From assembly GCA_964580905.1 (NCBI GenBank), contig CAZOLR010000018.1, positions 1-44,328 of the forward strand: DNA of 44,328 bases. Direction: 5' to 3'. Of this stretch, positions 1-8,919 are shown piece after piece. A program made the position numbers and the translations under genes. The notes below the pieces were generated by a model. That model worked only from the letters and a program-made list of their open reading frames with translations, did no database searches and was not told the origin of the DNA. Each line of letters begins with the position of its first letter. Position 1 is the first letter of the stretch. This DNA comes from G041228335 sp964580905. GTDB taxonomy: Bacteria; Pseudomonadota; Alphaproteobacteria; Puniceispirillales; UBA1172.

Positions 1-1159
1 AGCCGAAAGGCGGCGTCATATACGCAATCTGGGTCGTGATCGTATAGAGCACTCCGTACCAGATTAGATCAAAGCCCAATGCGCTGACAAGGGGCACGTA
101 CAAAGGGGCAACGATCACCAGCATGGCGGTGTCATCGAGAAATGTGCCCATCAGGATAAAACTCAACTGCATCAGGATGAGTATCATCCATGGAGACAGA
201 CCCAGCTGTTCGGTAAACAGTACCTCAATGGCACGGACCGCGCCGAGGCCGTCAAAAATCGCACCAAAGCCGAGCGCGGCAAGAATGATCCACATGAACA
301 TGCAGGAAATGCCGAGTGTCTGCCGGACCGACACCTCAAACACTTCCCTGGTCATCCTTCCCTTCAGGATTGCCGTGACAAAAGCCGTCATAGCACCGAT
401 GGCGGAGCTTTCCACAAGCGATGTCCAGCCATTGACAAACGGCACCATCATCGCGGCGAAAATGCCGAGAGGCAGCAACCCCGCCCGTAACAGCCGCATC
501 TTTTCGGCAAGCGGCACATTCCTCTCTTCGGCCGGGAGCACAGGCCCGAGAGAAGGCCTGAGCCTGCAGCGGATAAAGATATAGAGGATGAACATCCCTG
601 CCATCATCAACCCGGGGACAATTCCGGCAAGCCAGAGCTGGCCGACAGGCTGACGTGCTATCATCGCATAAAGCACCAGCACCACCGACGGCGGGACAAG
701 TATGCCAAGGCTTGAACCTGCCTGTATCACGCCCGTGACCATGAGTTTGTCGTAATTCCGCCTCAGCAACTCTGGCAGGGCGATGGTGGCACCGATTGCC
801 ATACCCGCAACCGACAGCCCGTTCATTGCTGAGATAAGCACCATCAGGCCTATCGTTCCAATGGCAAGACCGCCCGGCACCGGCCCCATCCAGACATGAA
901 ACATCCGGTAAAGATCATCCGCGATCCGGCTTTCCGAGAGCACATAACCCATGAAAATAAACATCGGCAAGGTCAGGAGCGGATACCATTTCATGAGTTT
1001 CATCGCCGCTGAGAACGGCACATCAACGCCGCCTGTCCCCCACAGTAAAAGCCCCGCCGCCGCGCCCACAAAACCAATCGCGCCAAAGACACGCTGGCCC
1101 GTCATCAGCATCAGCATCATGGCCCCGAACATGGTCATGGCAATCAGTTCATGCGACAT
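1..1159 (-). CDS. dctM: TRAP transporter large permease DctM (3' end outside window)
   Basis: Large integral membrane subunit of a tripartite ATP-independent periplasmic transporter, which carries a carboxylate-like solute into the cell using an ion gradient. The N-terminal about 386 residues are present and the gene runs off the left edge. The protein starts MSHELIAMTMFG and has many hydrophobic helices. Typical DctM stretches are visible, such as the LPMFIFMGYVLSES segment, the GSSLGILVPPSVVLVLYA segment and, near the window edge, AYMTPPFG. The start at 1159 overlaps the dctQ stop by one base (TGATG), so the two are translationally coupled. The periplasmic binding protein (DctP) is not upstream, so it lies beyond the left edge or elsewhere. 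The substrate cannot be read from the sequence. Confidence 0.93.
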   Translation of the reverse strand, partial: MSHELIAMTMFGAMMLMLMTGQRVFGAIGFVGAAAGLLLWGTGGVDVPFSAAMKLMKWYPLLTLPMFIFMGYVLSESRIADDLYRMFHVWMGPVPGGLAIGTIGLMVLISAMNGLSVAGMAIGATIALPELLRRNYDKLMVTGVIQAGSSLGILVPPSVVLVLYAMIARQPVGQLWLAGIVPGLMMAGMFILYIFIRCRLRPSLGPVLPAEERNVPLAEKMRLLRAGLLPLGIFAAMMVPFVNGWTSLVESSAIGAMTAFVTAILKGRMTREVFEVSVRQTLGISCMFMWIILAALGFGAIFDGLGAVRAIEVLFTEQLGLSPWMILILMQLSFILMGTFLDDTAMLVIVAPLYVPLVSALGFDLIWYGVLYTITTQIAYMTPPFG

Positions 1160-1755
1160 CAGATCTGCACTCCTCTGAGCCGGGCAAGATCACGGCAGAA
1201 TTCCGCCAGCACCTGAAGCAACATGAGGAAAACCCCGAAACATAAAACCAGCTTAATCGGCCACAGATAGGGCCTCCATGCCGTTGAACTTCGTTCCATA
1301 TACCCAAGTTTGTCGCTTGCGGCGTCCACACCTTCGGTAAAAATCAACGTGAACAGATCACCGAAATATGCAAACGGTTCTGTGCCGAAATAACCGAGGG
1401 AGTAGGCCATTGATCCCACCGCTCCATAGAAAAGCACCCCGAGATAGAAGAAGAGAAACACCACGGTTACCAGATCAACCCATGCTTTGGTTCTGAGCGA
1501 CCAGCTGCCGTAAAAGAGATCCATGCGCACACTTGACCCCAACTGGATGGAATACGGCCCGCCAAGAACATAATACGCCACCATGACGAACTGGGCGGTC
1601 TCAAGCGTCCACAAGGATGGGGAGAAAAATGTTTTCGACAAAGAGGACCAGAGCAAAACGCCAACAAGCACAAAGATCATATACATCGCTATACGGCCGA
1701 TAAAACGGTTCATCGCGTCTATACAGCGAATATATGTCATGACTGTCTTTGGCAT
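1159..1755 (-). CDS. dctQ: TRAP transporter small permease DctQ
   Basis: Small membrane subunit of the TRAP transporter, which pairs with DctM. About 198 residues with four predicted hydrophobic helices, including IAMYMIFVLVGVLLW near the N-terminus and LVLCFGVFLMLLQVLAEF near the C-terminus. The loop residues ETAQFVMVAYYVLGGPYS match the conserved DctQ region. The frame stays open to a TTG at 1803, but I chose the ATG at 1755 because the extra residues are polar and not typical of the family. A second ATG five codons further in is also possible. It is transcribed ahead of dctM with a one-base overlap. The operon diverges from the GMC oxidoreductase operon, which suggests shared control and a possible shared substrate. 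Confidence 0.88.
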   Translation of the reverse strand: MPKTVMTYIRCIDAMNRFIGRIAMYMIFVLVGVLLWSSLSKTFFSPSLWTLETAQFVMVAYYVLGGPYSIQLGSSVRMDLFYGSWSLRTKAWVDLVTVVFLFFYLGVLFYGAVGSMAYSLGYFGTEPFAYFGDLFTLIFTEGVDAASDKLGYMERSSTAWRPYLWPIKLVLCFGVFLMLLQVLAEFCRDLARLRGVQI

Positions 1756-1886
1756 TATCTGCTCAACCCCCCTGGCGGAACTGTCTTTTATTTTTTTACC
1801 CAACCAATTATTAATGTTGGCTTTTTTAACAGTCTTTCCGCTCTGCCGATTGGCAGAATTTTAAAATAATCTCAGCCCTCATAACC

Positions 1887-1916
1887 AGTATTGTCCGCAG
1901 GCTTATGTTCCGTCAA
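1887..1916 (-). promoter_or_regulatory. Candidate sigma70 promoter for dctQM
   Basis: On the minus strand TTGACG (1916-1911) is followed after 18 bp by AATACT (1892-1887). The match is 5/6 at -35 and 4/6 at -10. The 5' untranslated region would include the inverted repeat at 1842-1857. Prediction by eye only. Confidence 0.4.
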
Positions 1917-2038
1917 CTCTTAACAACGGCCAGACTTTCCGTTGCGGCTGTCTCTTCCGCATATCAAAGGCGAAAAAACAGCCTTAAGCGGGGGGCATAA
2001 ATTCTTTCCAATTCAGCCGGTTTTTTGAAAACTGATGA

Positions 2039-2067
2039 TTGCCATATTCACTTCTCCAGCAGATAAT
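2039..2067 (+). promoter_or_regulatory. Candidate sigma70 promoter for the GMC/GS/ALDH operon
   Basis: TTGCCA at 2039-2044 and GATAAT at 2062-2067 are separated by exactly 17 bp and each matches the consensus in five of six positions. Transcription would start near 2074 and leave a leader of about 140 bases before the first ATG at 2214. Confidence 0.5.
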
Positions 2068-2213
2068 ACATACCAGAATCGAAACTAGTGTAATGCCCTG
2101 AGTGACCAGATAAACCGCATAATTCCAACAACATCAAGGATCGTGAGCGTCACACTAAAAGCAGGTAAAAACGCTTGCAGGGATATTTGATCACGTATGA
2201 TCGTGAGTGCAGA

Positions 2214-3824
2214 ATGGCTGAATTTGATTATGTTATTGTCGGCGCCGGTTCAGCCGGATCAGTGATTGCCGCAAGGCTGACCGAAAACCCCCGGACACGG
2301 GTCCTCGTCCTTGAAGCGGGCCCGTGGGGCAAGAACCCATGGCTGCATATCCCCATCGGCTATGGCAAAGTTTTTTACGACAAACGCTATAACTGGAAAT
2401 ATCAGACCGAAGCCGAACCCAATCTCAACAACCGCTCCATCTACTGGCCCCGGGGTAAGGTTTTGGGCGGGTCTTCCTCCATCAACGCCATGGTGTATGT
2501 GCGGGGCCATCAGGAGGATTACGAAGAATGGGGCAGAGTTGCCCCGGGCTGGGGCTGGAAAGATGTGGAACCCATGTTCCGCCGCATGGAAGACTGGCTT
2601 GGTCCTGAAAAAGATCAGCGCGGCACCAACGGACCACTCGGCGTCACGGATATCAGCTCCATGGCGCATCCCTTATGCCAGGCCTATATCAACGCCGCCG
2701 AAGAAGCCGGTATCCCCGCCAATAAGGATTACAACGCAGGGAACATGGAAGGCGCTGCGCTTTTTCAGATCACCACCCGCAACGGGTTAAGGGCATCGAC
2801 AGCCCAGGCCTATCTCAAACCATCGGCATCCCGGCCCAACCTCACGATCATCACGCATGCACATGTTACCCGCATTCTGCTTGAAGGCCAGACCGCGAAG
2901 GGCGTGGAATACATGCTGAATGGCCGGAAAATCAACGTTCAGGCCAGCCGTGAAGTGATCCTCTGTGGCGGCGCGATCAACACACCTCAACTGATGCAAC
3001 TGTCCGGTATCGGCCCGGGCGCTCTTTTAAAGAAATTCGGCATTCCCGTTATCAAGGATCAGCCCCATGTCGGCCGCAACCTTGTTGATCATCTCGGACT
3101 TGAGCTGGTTTACAGCTCAAAGGTGCCGACGCTCAATCAGGTTCTGCGCCCGTGGTGGGGAAAAGTCATGGCAGGCCTCCAGTTTCTTCTTCTCCGCAAA
3201 GGGCCATTGACCATGAGCCTTAATCAGGGAGGCGGGTTTGTCTGGCTCGAAGACGCTTCGGGGCCACCTGATCTGCAGCTCTATTTCATGCCCATGAGTT
3301 ATACCCGCGCCCCGACAGGCGTAAGGCCATTAATGAATCCTGACCCGTTCCCCGCCTATAAGATCGGGTTTAATCCATGCAAACCCGAAAGCCGGGGATA
3401 CCTTGAAATCCGGTCTCCTGATCCGATGGAGGCCCCGCGGATGCACGCCAACTATCTCGCCACCGAAAAGGATTGCCAGCAGATGATCGCCGGAACGCAC
3501 CTTGTCCGGCGTATTGCCGCCATGCCCTCACTTGCCGAGCTGACGGAAAAAGAAATCTTCCCGGGCCCGCAGATGGAAACCGATGATCAGATCCTTGAAA
3601 CAACCCGTGACATCAGCTGGACGGTCTTTCATCAATGCGGCACCTGCCGGATGGGCCGGGATGCCAAATCCGCCGTAGTCGATGAAAGACTAAAAGTGCA
3701 TGGCGTTGAAAATCTCCGGATTGCCGATGCTTCGATTTTTCCGACAATTCCATCTGGAAACACCAACGCACCTGCTATTATGGTAGGTGAGAAAGCCGCC
3801 AGCATCATCATAGGCGAGGCTTAG
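2214..3824 (+). CDS. GMC family FAD-dependent oxidoreductase (choline dehydrogenase-like)
   Basis: Flavin-dependent dehydrogenase that oxidises an alcohol to an aldehyde, about 536 residues, normal for the family. The FAD-binding Rossmann motif VGAGSAGS is at residues 9-16. The first GMC signature is around RGKVLGGSSSINAMVYVRG, and the second is GAINTPQLMQLSGIGP. The C-terminal active site carries FHQCGTCRMG (catalytic His) and PSGNTNAPAIMVGEKAA (catalytic Asn). I start at ATG 2214, where the FAD motif falls at the usual distance, rather than at an in-frame TTG at 2175. There is no signal peptide. It is the first gene of a six-gene operon and faces a TRAP transporter. GMC enzymes act on choline, polyethylene glycols, other alcohols and isethionate, so the substrate is open. 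Confidence 0.93.
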   Translation: MAEFDYVIVGAGSAGSVIAARLTENPRTRVLVLEAGPWGKNPWLHIPIGYGKVFYDKRYNWKYQTEAEPNLNNRSIYWPRGKVLGGSSSINAMVYVRGHQEDYEEWGRVAPGWGWKDVEPMFRRMEDWLGPEKDQRGTNGPLGVTDISSMAHPLCQAYINAAEEAGIPANKDYNAGNMEGAALFQITTRNGLRASTAQAYLKPSASRPNLTIITHAHVTRILLEGQTAKGVEYMLNGRKINVQASREVILCGGAINTPQLMQLSGIGPGALLKKFGIPVIKDQPHVGRNLVDHLGLELVYSSKVPTLNQVLRPWWGKVMAGLQFLLLRKGPLTMSLNQGGGFVWLEDASGPPDLQLYFMPMSYTRAPTGVRPLMNPDPFPAYKIGFNPCKPESRGYLEIRSPDPMEAPRMHANYLATEKDCQQMIAGTHLVRRIAAMPSLAELTEKEIFPGPQMETDDQILETTRDISWTVFHQCGTCRMGRDAKSAVVDERLKVHGVENLRIADASIFPTIPSGNTNAPAIMVGEKAASIIIGEA

Positions 3825-3838
3825 AAAGAAGACGGCAT

Positions 3839-4939
3839 ATGAAACTGAAATCCATTGAAACATTTTGCAATAAGTATGTTGGCTTCGTCCGTGTCACTGC
3901 TGAAGATGGTGCCGAAGGCTGGGGGCAGGTCTCCACCTATCACAGCGATATAACCTGCCAGGTCCTGCACCGGCAGGTTGCCCCCTGGTCACTGGGCAAG
4001 GACACAAACGACCTTGATGATCTGCTTGATCTGATCACGGAACGTGAACACAAATTTCCCGGATCATACTTAAGACGTGCCATGGCGGGGCTGGACACGG
4101 CCATCTGGGATCTCCGCGGCAAGATTGCCGGCAAACCCGTGGCAAGCCTCCTAGGCGGGACACCGGGCCCGATCCGTGCCTACGCGAGTTCAATGAAACG
4201 TGATATCACCCCTAAGGAAGAGGCTGACCGACTGAAAGCGCTGAAAGACAAATTCGGCTTTGATGCCTTTAAGGTACGTGCCGGGGCGGAAGTCGGACGC
4301 AACCAGGATGAATGGCCCGGCCGGACCGAAGAAATTATTCCGACCATGCGCCGTGAACTCGGCGATGATGTCGACCTGCTTATCGATGCGAACAGCTGCT
4401 ACAGCCCTGACCGCGCGATTGAAATAGGCCATATGCTTCAGGATCATGGCTTCTGCCATTACGAAGAGCCCTGCCCTTACTGGGAGCTTGAGCAAACCAA
4501 ACAAGTCACCGATGCGCTTGATATTGACGTCACCGGCGGTGAGCAGGATTGTGACCTGCCCACCTGGAAGAGGATGATTGACATGCGGGCGGTGGATATC
4601 GTTCAGCCGGATATCCTCTATCTCGGCGGTATCAGCAGAACACTGCGTGTCTGCCGCATGGCTGAGGCGGCAGGTCTGCCTGTTACCCCGCATTGCGCCA
4701 ATCTTTCGCTTGTCACCCTGTTTACGATGCACCTTTTGCAGGCCATACCAAACGCAGGCAAATACCTTGAGTTTGCCATTGAAGGTCCTGACTATTATCC
4801 TTGGCAGGAAGGTCTTTATACAGAAACTCCGTACCGTATTGAAAATGGTCATGCTACAGTGTCGGACAAGCCGGGATGGGGAATTGAGATTAATCCTGAA
4901 TGGCTGGCCCGATCCGGCTATCAGTGCAGTGAAGCTTAG
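3839..4939 (+). CDS. Mandelate racemase/muconate lactonizing enzyme family protein
   Basis: Enolase-superfamily enzyme of 366 residues that would abstract a proton next to a carboxylate, giving racemisation or dehydration of an acid. The active-site parts are all visible. They are a KVR motif at K145, metal ligands D183 (LIDAN), E209 (YEEP) and E235 (GGEQD), and the D258/H285 dyad (QPD and TPHC) typical of the mandelate racemase subgroup. KxR in place of KxK argues against a simple racemase and fits sugar-acid dehydratase-like members, but the exact reaction is not readable. It starts 14 bases after the GMC gene with a purine-rich ribosome site (AGAAAGAAGA). It shares the operon with alcohol and aldehyde dehydrogenases, which could supply or consume a hydroxy acid. 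Confidence 0.9.
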   Translation: MKLKSIETFCNKYVGFVRVTAEDGAEGWGQVSTYHSDITCQVLHRQVAPWSLGKDTNDLDDLLDLITEREHKFPGSYLRRAMAGLDTAIWDLRGKIAGKPVASLLGGTPGPIRAYASSMKRDITPKEEADRLKALKDKFGFDAFKVRAGAEVGRNQDEWPGRTEEIIPTMRRELGDDVDLLIDANSCYSPDRAIEIGHMLQDHGFCHYEEPCPYWELEQTKQVTDALDIDVTGGEQDCDLPTWKRMIDMRAVDIVQPDILYLGGISRTLRVCRMAEAAGLPVTPHCANLSLVTLFTMHLLQAIPNAGKYLEFAIEGPDYYPWQEGLYTETPYRIENGHATVSDKPGWGIEINPEWLARSGYQCSEA

Positions 4940-4989
4940 CACTGTTGCGGCAGGACGAGTTTCCGGAAAAATTAATATTGGAGGAGAAT

Positions 4990-6351
4990 ATGACAACAGC
5001 ACTGCACTGGGATGATCTTGTCCCAATGGTTGAAAACAAGCAGATCGATACGGTGCTGGCCTGTATTGTGGATATGCAGGGCCGCCTGCTCGGCAAGCGG
5101 TTCCACGCCCGGCATTTCATCGATTCCGCCTGGCAGGAAACGCATTGCTGCAACTACCTCCTTGCCACCGATCTTGAAATGGCCACCCCGGACGGATATC
5201 AGGCAACATCCTGGGAAAAGGGATATGGCGATTATATCATGCAGCCTGACCTCAAATCCCTGCGCCTTGTCCCGTGGCTTGAAGGAACGGTGATGGTGCT
5301 ATGCGATGTCATTGATCATCACACCCACGCCAATGTGCCCCATTCACCGAGAGCCGTGCTTCAGGCGCAGGTCGAGCGTCTGCGTGAAATGGGCTATGAG
5401 GCCATGATGGCGACTGAGCTTGAATTCTTCCTCTTTGAAAAAAGCTTCGATGAGATCCGCAAAGACGGGTACCGCAATCTTGAGCCGATTTCAGGATATA
5501 ACGAAGATTATCACATCCTGCAGACAACCAAGGAAGAGCATGTTCTGCGGCCGGTGCGCAATCATCTCTACGCCGCCGGTATCCCGGTTGAAAATTCGAA
5601 AGGTGAAGCCGAGGCCGGGCAGGAAGAGATCAATATCAAATATGCCGAAGCCATGTTGACCGCGGATTACCACACGATCGCCAAACATGCGATCAAGGAA
5701 ATCGCCTGGCAGCAGGGCCACGCCGCAAGTTTTCTGGCCAAATGGGATCATAACCGTGTCGGATCATCAAGCCATATCCACCAGTCACTGTGGAAAGATG
5801 GCAAGAACGCGTTTTATGACTCTTCCGATGAACTCGGCATGTCCCCGGTGATGAAAAACTACATGGCGGGATTGTTGAAATACGCCGCAGACAGCACGTA
5901 TTTCCTCGCCCCCTATATCAACAGTTACAAAAGATTCATGAAAGGCACGTTCGCGCCGACACGAACCATCTGGTCCGTTGACAACAGAACCGCCGGTTTC
6001 CGTCTCTGCGGTGAGGGTACGAAATCTGTACGTGTCGAATGCCGGATCGGGGGATCGGATCTCAACCCCTATCTCGCGCTGGCCGCCCAGATCGCCGCCG
6101 GTATTGCCGGCATCGAAGAAGGGCTTGAACTTCAGCCCCCGGCGAGAGGTGACGTATATAAGGGCCGGACCGGAAGTATCCCCCAAACCCTGAGCGATGC
6201 CCGGGATAAGCTGATGCGTTCCAAAATGTTGCGCGCGGCAATGGGAGACTGGGTAATTGATCATTTCGCGCGATGCGCTGAGTGGGAAATCGAAGAGTTC
6301 AACCGGATTGTGACCGACTGGGAAGTTGCCCGCGGTTTTGAAAAAGCCTGA
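4990..6351 (+). CDS. Glutamine synthetase family protein (gamma-glutamyl-amine ligase-like, GlnA type III/PuuA class)
   Basis: ATP-dependent ligase of 453 residues with the full glutamine synthetase catalytic domain. Visible motifs are the ATELEFFLFE metal-binding stretch near residue 140, GEAEAGQEEIN near 210, GSSSHIHQSLW near 260 and NRTAGFRLCG followed by SVRVECRIGGSDLNPY near 340-360. It belongs with the paralogues that gamma-glutamylate amines (PuuA, IpuC and gamma-glutamylmethylamide synthetase types) and not with housekeeping GlnA. The adenylylation loop of GlnA is not apparent and it lies in a catabolic operon. The start at 4990 has a strong ribosome site (GGAGGAG). An in-frame upstream extension to 4945 lacks one. 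In this setting it probably activates an amine or amino alcohol as a gamma-glutamyl amide before oxidation. This is inference. Confidence 0.9.
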   Translation: MTTALHWDDLVPMVENKQIDTVLACIVDMQGRLLGKRFHARHFIDSAWQETHCCNYLLATDLEMATPDGYQATSWEKGYGDYIMQPDLKSLRLVPWLEGTVMVLCDVIDHHTHANVPHSPRAVLQAQVERLREMGYEAMMATELEFFLFEKSFDEIRKDGYRNLEPISGYNEDYHILQTTKEEHVLRPVRNHLYAAGIPVENSKGEAEAGQEEINIKYAEAMLTADYHTIAKHAIKEIAWQQGHAASFLAKWDHNRVGSSSHIHQSLWKDGKNAFYDSSDELGMSPVMKNYMAGLLKYAADSTYFLAPYINSYKRFMKGTFAPTRTIWSVDNRTAGFRLCGEGTKSVRVECRIGGSDLNPYLALAAQIAAGIAGIEEGLELQPPARGDVYKGRTGSIPQTLSDARDKLMRSKMLRAAMGDWVIDHFARCAEWEIEEFNRIVTDWEVARGFEKA

Positions 6352-6370
6352 TATAAATATTGGTGATCCT

Positions 6371-7753
6371 ATGACGAAGACACTCACATGCCTTTCTCCC
6401 ATCGATGGCTCCATCTTTGCCACAAGGGAAACCCTCTCTTTTGATGACGCCTGCGGCAAGATTTCAGCCCTGCGCAAGGCGCAACCCGGATGGGCGTCAA
6501 GACCGCTTTCCGAACGGATTGCACTTGTTGAAAAAGGGGTGGCTGCCCTCGGCGCCATGGGCGATGAGATGGTGGTCGAACTTGCCCATATGATGGGAAG
6601 GCCGGTGCGCTTCGGCGGCGAATTCCGCGGCGTCGATGAAAGAGCAGGCCATATGGCAAAGATTGCCGCGACATCGCTTGCCGATATTGAGGTCGGGGAG
6701 GATGAAACTTTTAAACGCTACATCAGACGAATTCCGCACGGTGTTGTTTTCGTCATTGCCCCCTGGAACTACCCCTACATGACCGCCATCAATACAGTCG
6801 CGCCAGCGCTGATTGCCGGCAACACGGTGGTGCTGAAACATTCCACCCAGACCCTGCTGGCAGGTGAACGCATGGCGAGAGCCTTTCACGAGGCCGGCGT
6901 GCCCCAAGATGTGTTTCAGAATATCTATCTTGATCATGACACAACGCTTCGCCTGATCGGAGAGCGGCGGTTCGATTTCATCAATTTCACCGGATCTGTT
7001 TCAGCAGGGCGGGCAATGGAAAAAGCTGCCGCCGGAACGTTCACCGGTGTCAGCACCGAACTCGGGGGCAAGGATCCGGGATACGTCATGGAAGATGCGG
7101 ATATCGATGCCGCGGTGGATACGCTCATGGACGGGGCCATGTTCAATTCCGGTCAGTGCTGTTGCGGCATTGAGCGTATTTATGTGCATGAAAAAGTCTA
7201 TGATGCCTTCCTTGAAAAAGCTGTTGCGTGGGTAAAAACGCTCAAACTTGGCAATCCCCTTGATCCTGAAACCACGCTCGGGCCGATGGCTCATCCCCGC
7301 TTTGCCGAAACCGTACGTGAGCAAATCCGCGACGCTCTCAGCAAAGGGGCAACGGCACATATTGAACCACTGCCCGAAGATGACGGCGGAGCATATCTTT
7401 CCCCACAGATCCTGACCGATGTAACCCACGAGATGGACGTCATGCGTGAGGAAAGCTTTGGCCCTGTTGTCGGGATCATGCGGGTGACCGACGATGCCGA
7501 AGCAGTGCGCCTGATGAACGATTCCAATTACGGATTGACGGCCAGTCTCTGGACCACGGATATCAGCCGCGCCGAGCGCATAGGCAACGAGATTGAAACC
7601 GGTACTGTTTTCATGAACAGAGCCGATTACCTTGACCCGGGATTATGCTGGACCGGATGCAAGGATACCGGCCGTGGCGGTGGTCTTTCCGTCATCGGTT
7701 ACCACAACCTGACCCGTCCGAAATCTTTCCATCTTAAAAAGAGAACAACATGA
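6371..7753 (+). CDS. NAD(P)-dependent aldehyde dehydrogenase
   Basis: Oxidises an aldehyde to a carboxylic acid. 460 residues. The catalytic parts are N133 in APWNYP, E230 in STELGGK and the nucleophile C264 in NSGQCCC. The conserved EESFGPVVGI segment is also present. It begins 19 bases after the ligase gene and its stop overlaps the start of the next gene by four bases (ATGA), so it is translationally coupled to the iron alcohol dehydrogenase. By analogy with the Puu and Ipu pathways, the substrate may be the aldehyde of a gamma-glutamylated amino alcohol or of the product of the alcohol dehydrogenases. The start chosen is ATG 6371; the frame is open 15 codons further upstream, inside the preceding gene. 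Confidence 0.92.
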   Translation: MTKTLTCLSPIDGSIFATRETLSFDDACGKISALRKAQPGWASRPLSERIALVEKGVAALGAMGDEMVVELAHMMGRPVRFGGEFRGVDERAGHMAKIAATSLADIEVGEDETFKRYIRRIPHGVVFVIAPWNYPYMTAINTVAPALIAGNTVVLKHSTQTLLAGERMARAFHEAGVPQDVFQNIYLDHDTTLRLIGERRFDFINFTGSVSAGRAMEKAAAGTFTGVSTELGGKDPGYVMEDADIDAAVDTLMDGAMFNSGQCCCGIERIYVHEKVYDAFLEKAVAWVKTLKLGNPLDPETTLGPMAHPRFAETVREQIRDALSKGATAHIEPLPEDDGGAYLSPQILTDVTHEMDVMREESFGPVVGIMRVTDDAEAVRLMNDSNYGLTASLWTTDISRAERIGNEIETGTVFMNRADYLDPGLCWTGCKDTGRGGGLSVIGYHNLTRPKSFHLKKRTT

Positions 7754-8895
7754 CTATTTCCGCCAACTGGTCTTATCCTACTGCTATCCGTTTCGGTGCC
7801 GGCCGCATCACCGAACTTCCCGAAGCCTGCGCCCAGGCCGGTATGAAAAAGCCGCTTCTGGTAACTGACCGCGGCCTTGCCAAGGTGGATATCACCACAA
7901 GAGCGCTAGATATTCTTGACGCCGCGGGACTTGGCCGTGCGATCTTTGCCGATGTGGACCCAAATCCTGATGAAACCAATCTCGAAAATGGGATCAGGGT
8001 TTTCCGGGAAGGTGGCCATGACGGAGTCATTGCCTTTGGCGGCGGATCAGGGCTTGATCTCGGCAAGATGGTTGCCTTCATGTGCGGGCAGACACGTCCC
8101 GTCTGGGATTTTGAGGATATCGGGGACTGGTGGACCCGTGCCGATGCCGATGCCATCAAACCTATCATCGCGGTGCCGACAACAGCCGGAACAGGTTCTG
8201 AGGTCGGGCGCGCCAGCGTCATCACCAATTCAAAGACACATGTGAAGAAAATCATCTTTCATCCCAGGGTCCTGCCCTCGGTGGTGATCGCTGATCCCGA
8301 ACTCACCGTCAGCATGCCGAAATTTATCACCGCCGGAACAGGTCTGGATGCCTTCGCCCATTGCGTTGAGGCTTTTTCAAGCCCGCACTACCATCCGATG
8401 TCACAGGGGATTGCGCTTGAAGGGATGAGGCTTGTTATCGAAAACCTGCCGCTTGTCTATGAAGACGGGGGCAATATTGAAGCCCGGTCTCATATGATGA
8501 GTGCTGCCATGATGGGGGCAGTAGGTTTTCAAAAAGGACTGGGCGCCATTCACGCCATGAGCCATCCCATCGGGGCTGTCTTCAACACCCATCACGGCAC
8601 AACCAATGCGGTCTGCATGCCTGCTGTGCTTGAACTTAACGCATCCACCATCCGTGAGCGGTTTGACAATGCCACCGGATATCTCGGTATCGAAGGCGGT
8701 TTTGACGGTTTCACGGCCTTCGTTCAACGCTTTAATGACGGCTTCTCCATTCCCCGGACCCTGACCGAACTCGGGGCAGATTCGTCCCGCATGGATGAGC
8801 TGATCACCATGGCACTTGATGATCCGTCATGCGGAGGCAACCCGGTTCCACTTGACCGGGATAATCTCAGGCAGTTGTTTGAAAACTCTTTCTGA
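7750..8895 (+). CDS. Iron-containing (type III) alcohol dehydrogenase
   Basis: Interconverts an alcohol and aldehyde with NAD(P). 381 residues. The nucleotide-binding GGGSGLDLGK is at 97-106 and the PTTAGTGSE signature at 143-151. The four metal ligands align with D200, H204, H268 and H282, with the same spacing as in FucO-type enzymes. Maleylacetate reductase-like members share the fold, but the complete metal site favours a true alcohol dehydrogenase. It overlaps the aldehyde dehydrogenase by four bases and is followed after 24 bases by an MFS gene. The operon therefore has two alcohol-oxidising enzymes of different types (GMC and iron). Confidence 0.92.
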   Translation: MTISANWSYPTAIRFGAGRITELPEACAQAGMKKPLLVTDRGLAKVDITTRALDILDAAGLGRAIFADVDPNPDETNLENGIRVFREGGHDGVIAFGGGSGLDLGKMVAFMCGQTRPVWDFEDIGDWWTRADADAIKPIIAVPTTAGTGSEVGRASVITNSKTHVKKIIFHPRVLPSVVIADPELTVSMPKFITAGTGLDAFAHCVEAFSSPHYHPMSQGIALEGMRLVIENLPLVYEDGGNIEARSHMMSAAMMGAVGFQKGLGAIHAMSHPIGAVFNTHHGTTNAVCMPAVLELNASTIRERFDNATGYLGIEGGFDGFTAFVQRFNDGFSIPRTLTELGADSSRMDELITMALDDPSCGGNPVPLDRDNLRQLFENSF

Positions 8896-8919
8896 TCATA
8901 AGGAAACCGGGGATTGATA

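Larger units (their letters stand above)
1756..2213. other. Divergent intergenic region between the TRAP and GMC operons
   Basis: About 460 bases without a convincing gene. It holds candidate promoters for both directions (listed separately). A perfect 6-bp inverted repeat, TCTGCC-GATT-GGCAGA, lies at 1842-1857, close upstream of dctQ. That repeat could be an operator or a small RNA hairpin. No regulator gene is encoded here. Confidence 0.6.

Noticed and set aside
4190..5026. Long minus-strand open frame of 278 codons
   Set aside because: It lies antisense to the enolase-superfamily gene, has no ribosome site and shows no domain. Long antisense frames are common in GC-rich coding DNA.
5785..6558. 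Minus-strand open frame of 257 codons
   Set aside because: Antisense to the GS-like and aldehyde dehydrogenase genes, whose catalytic motifs are clear on the plus strand.
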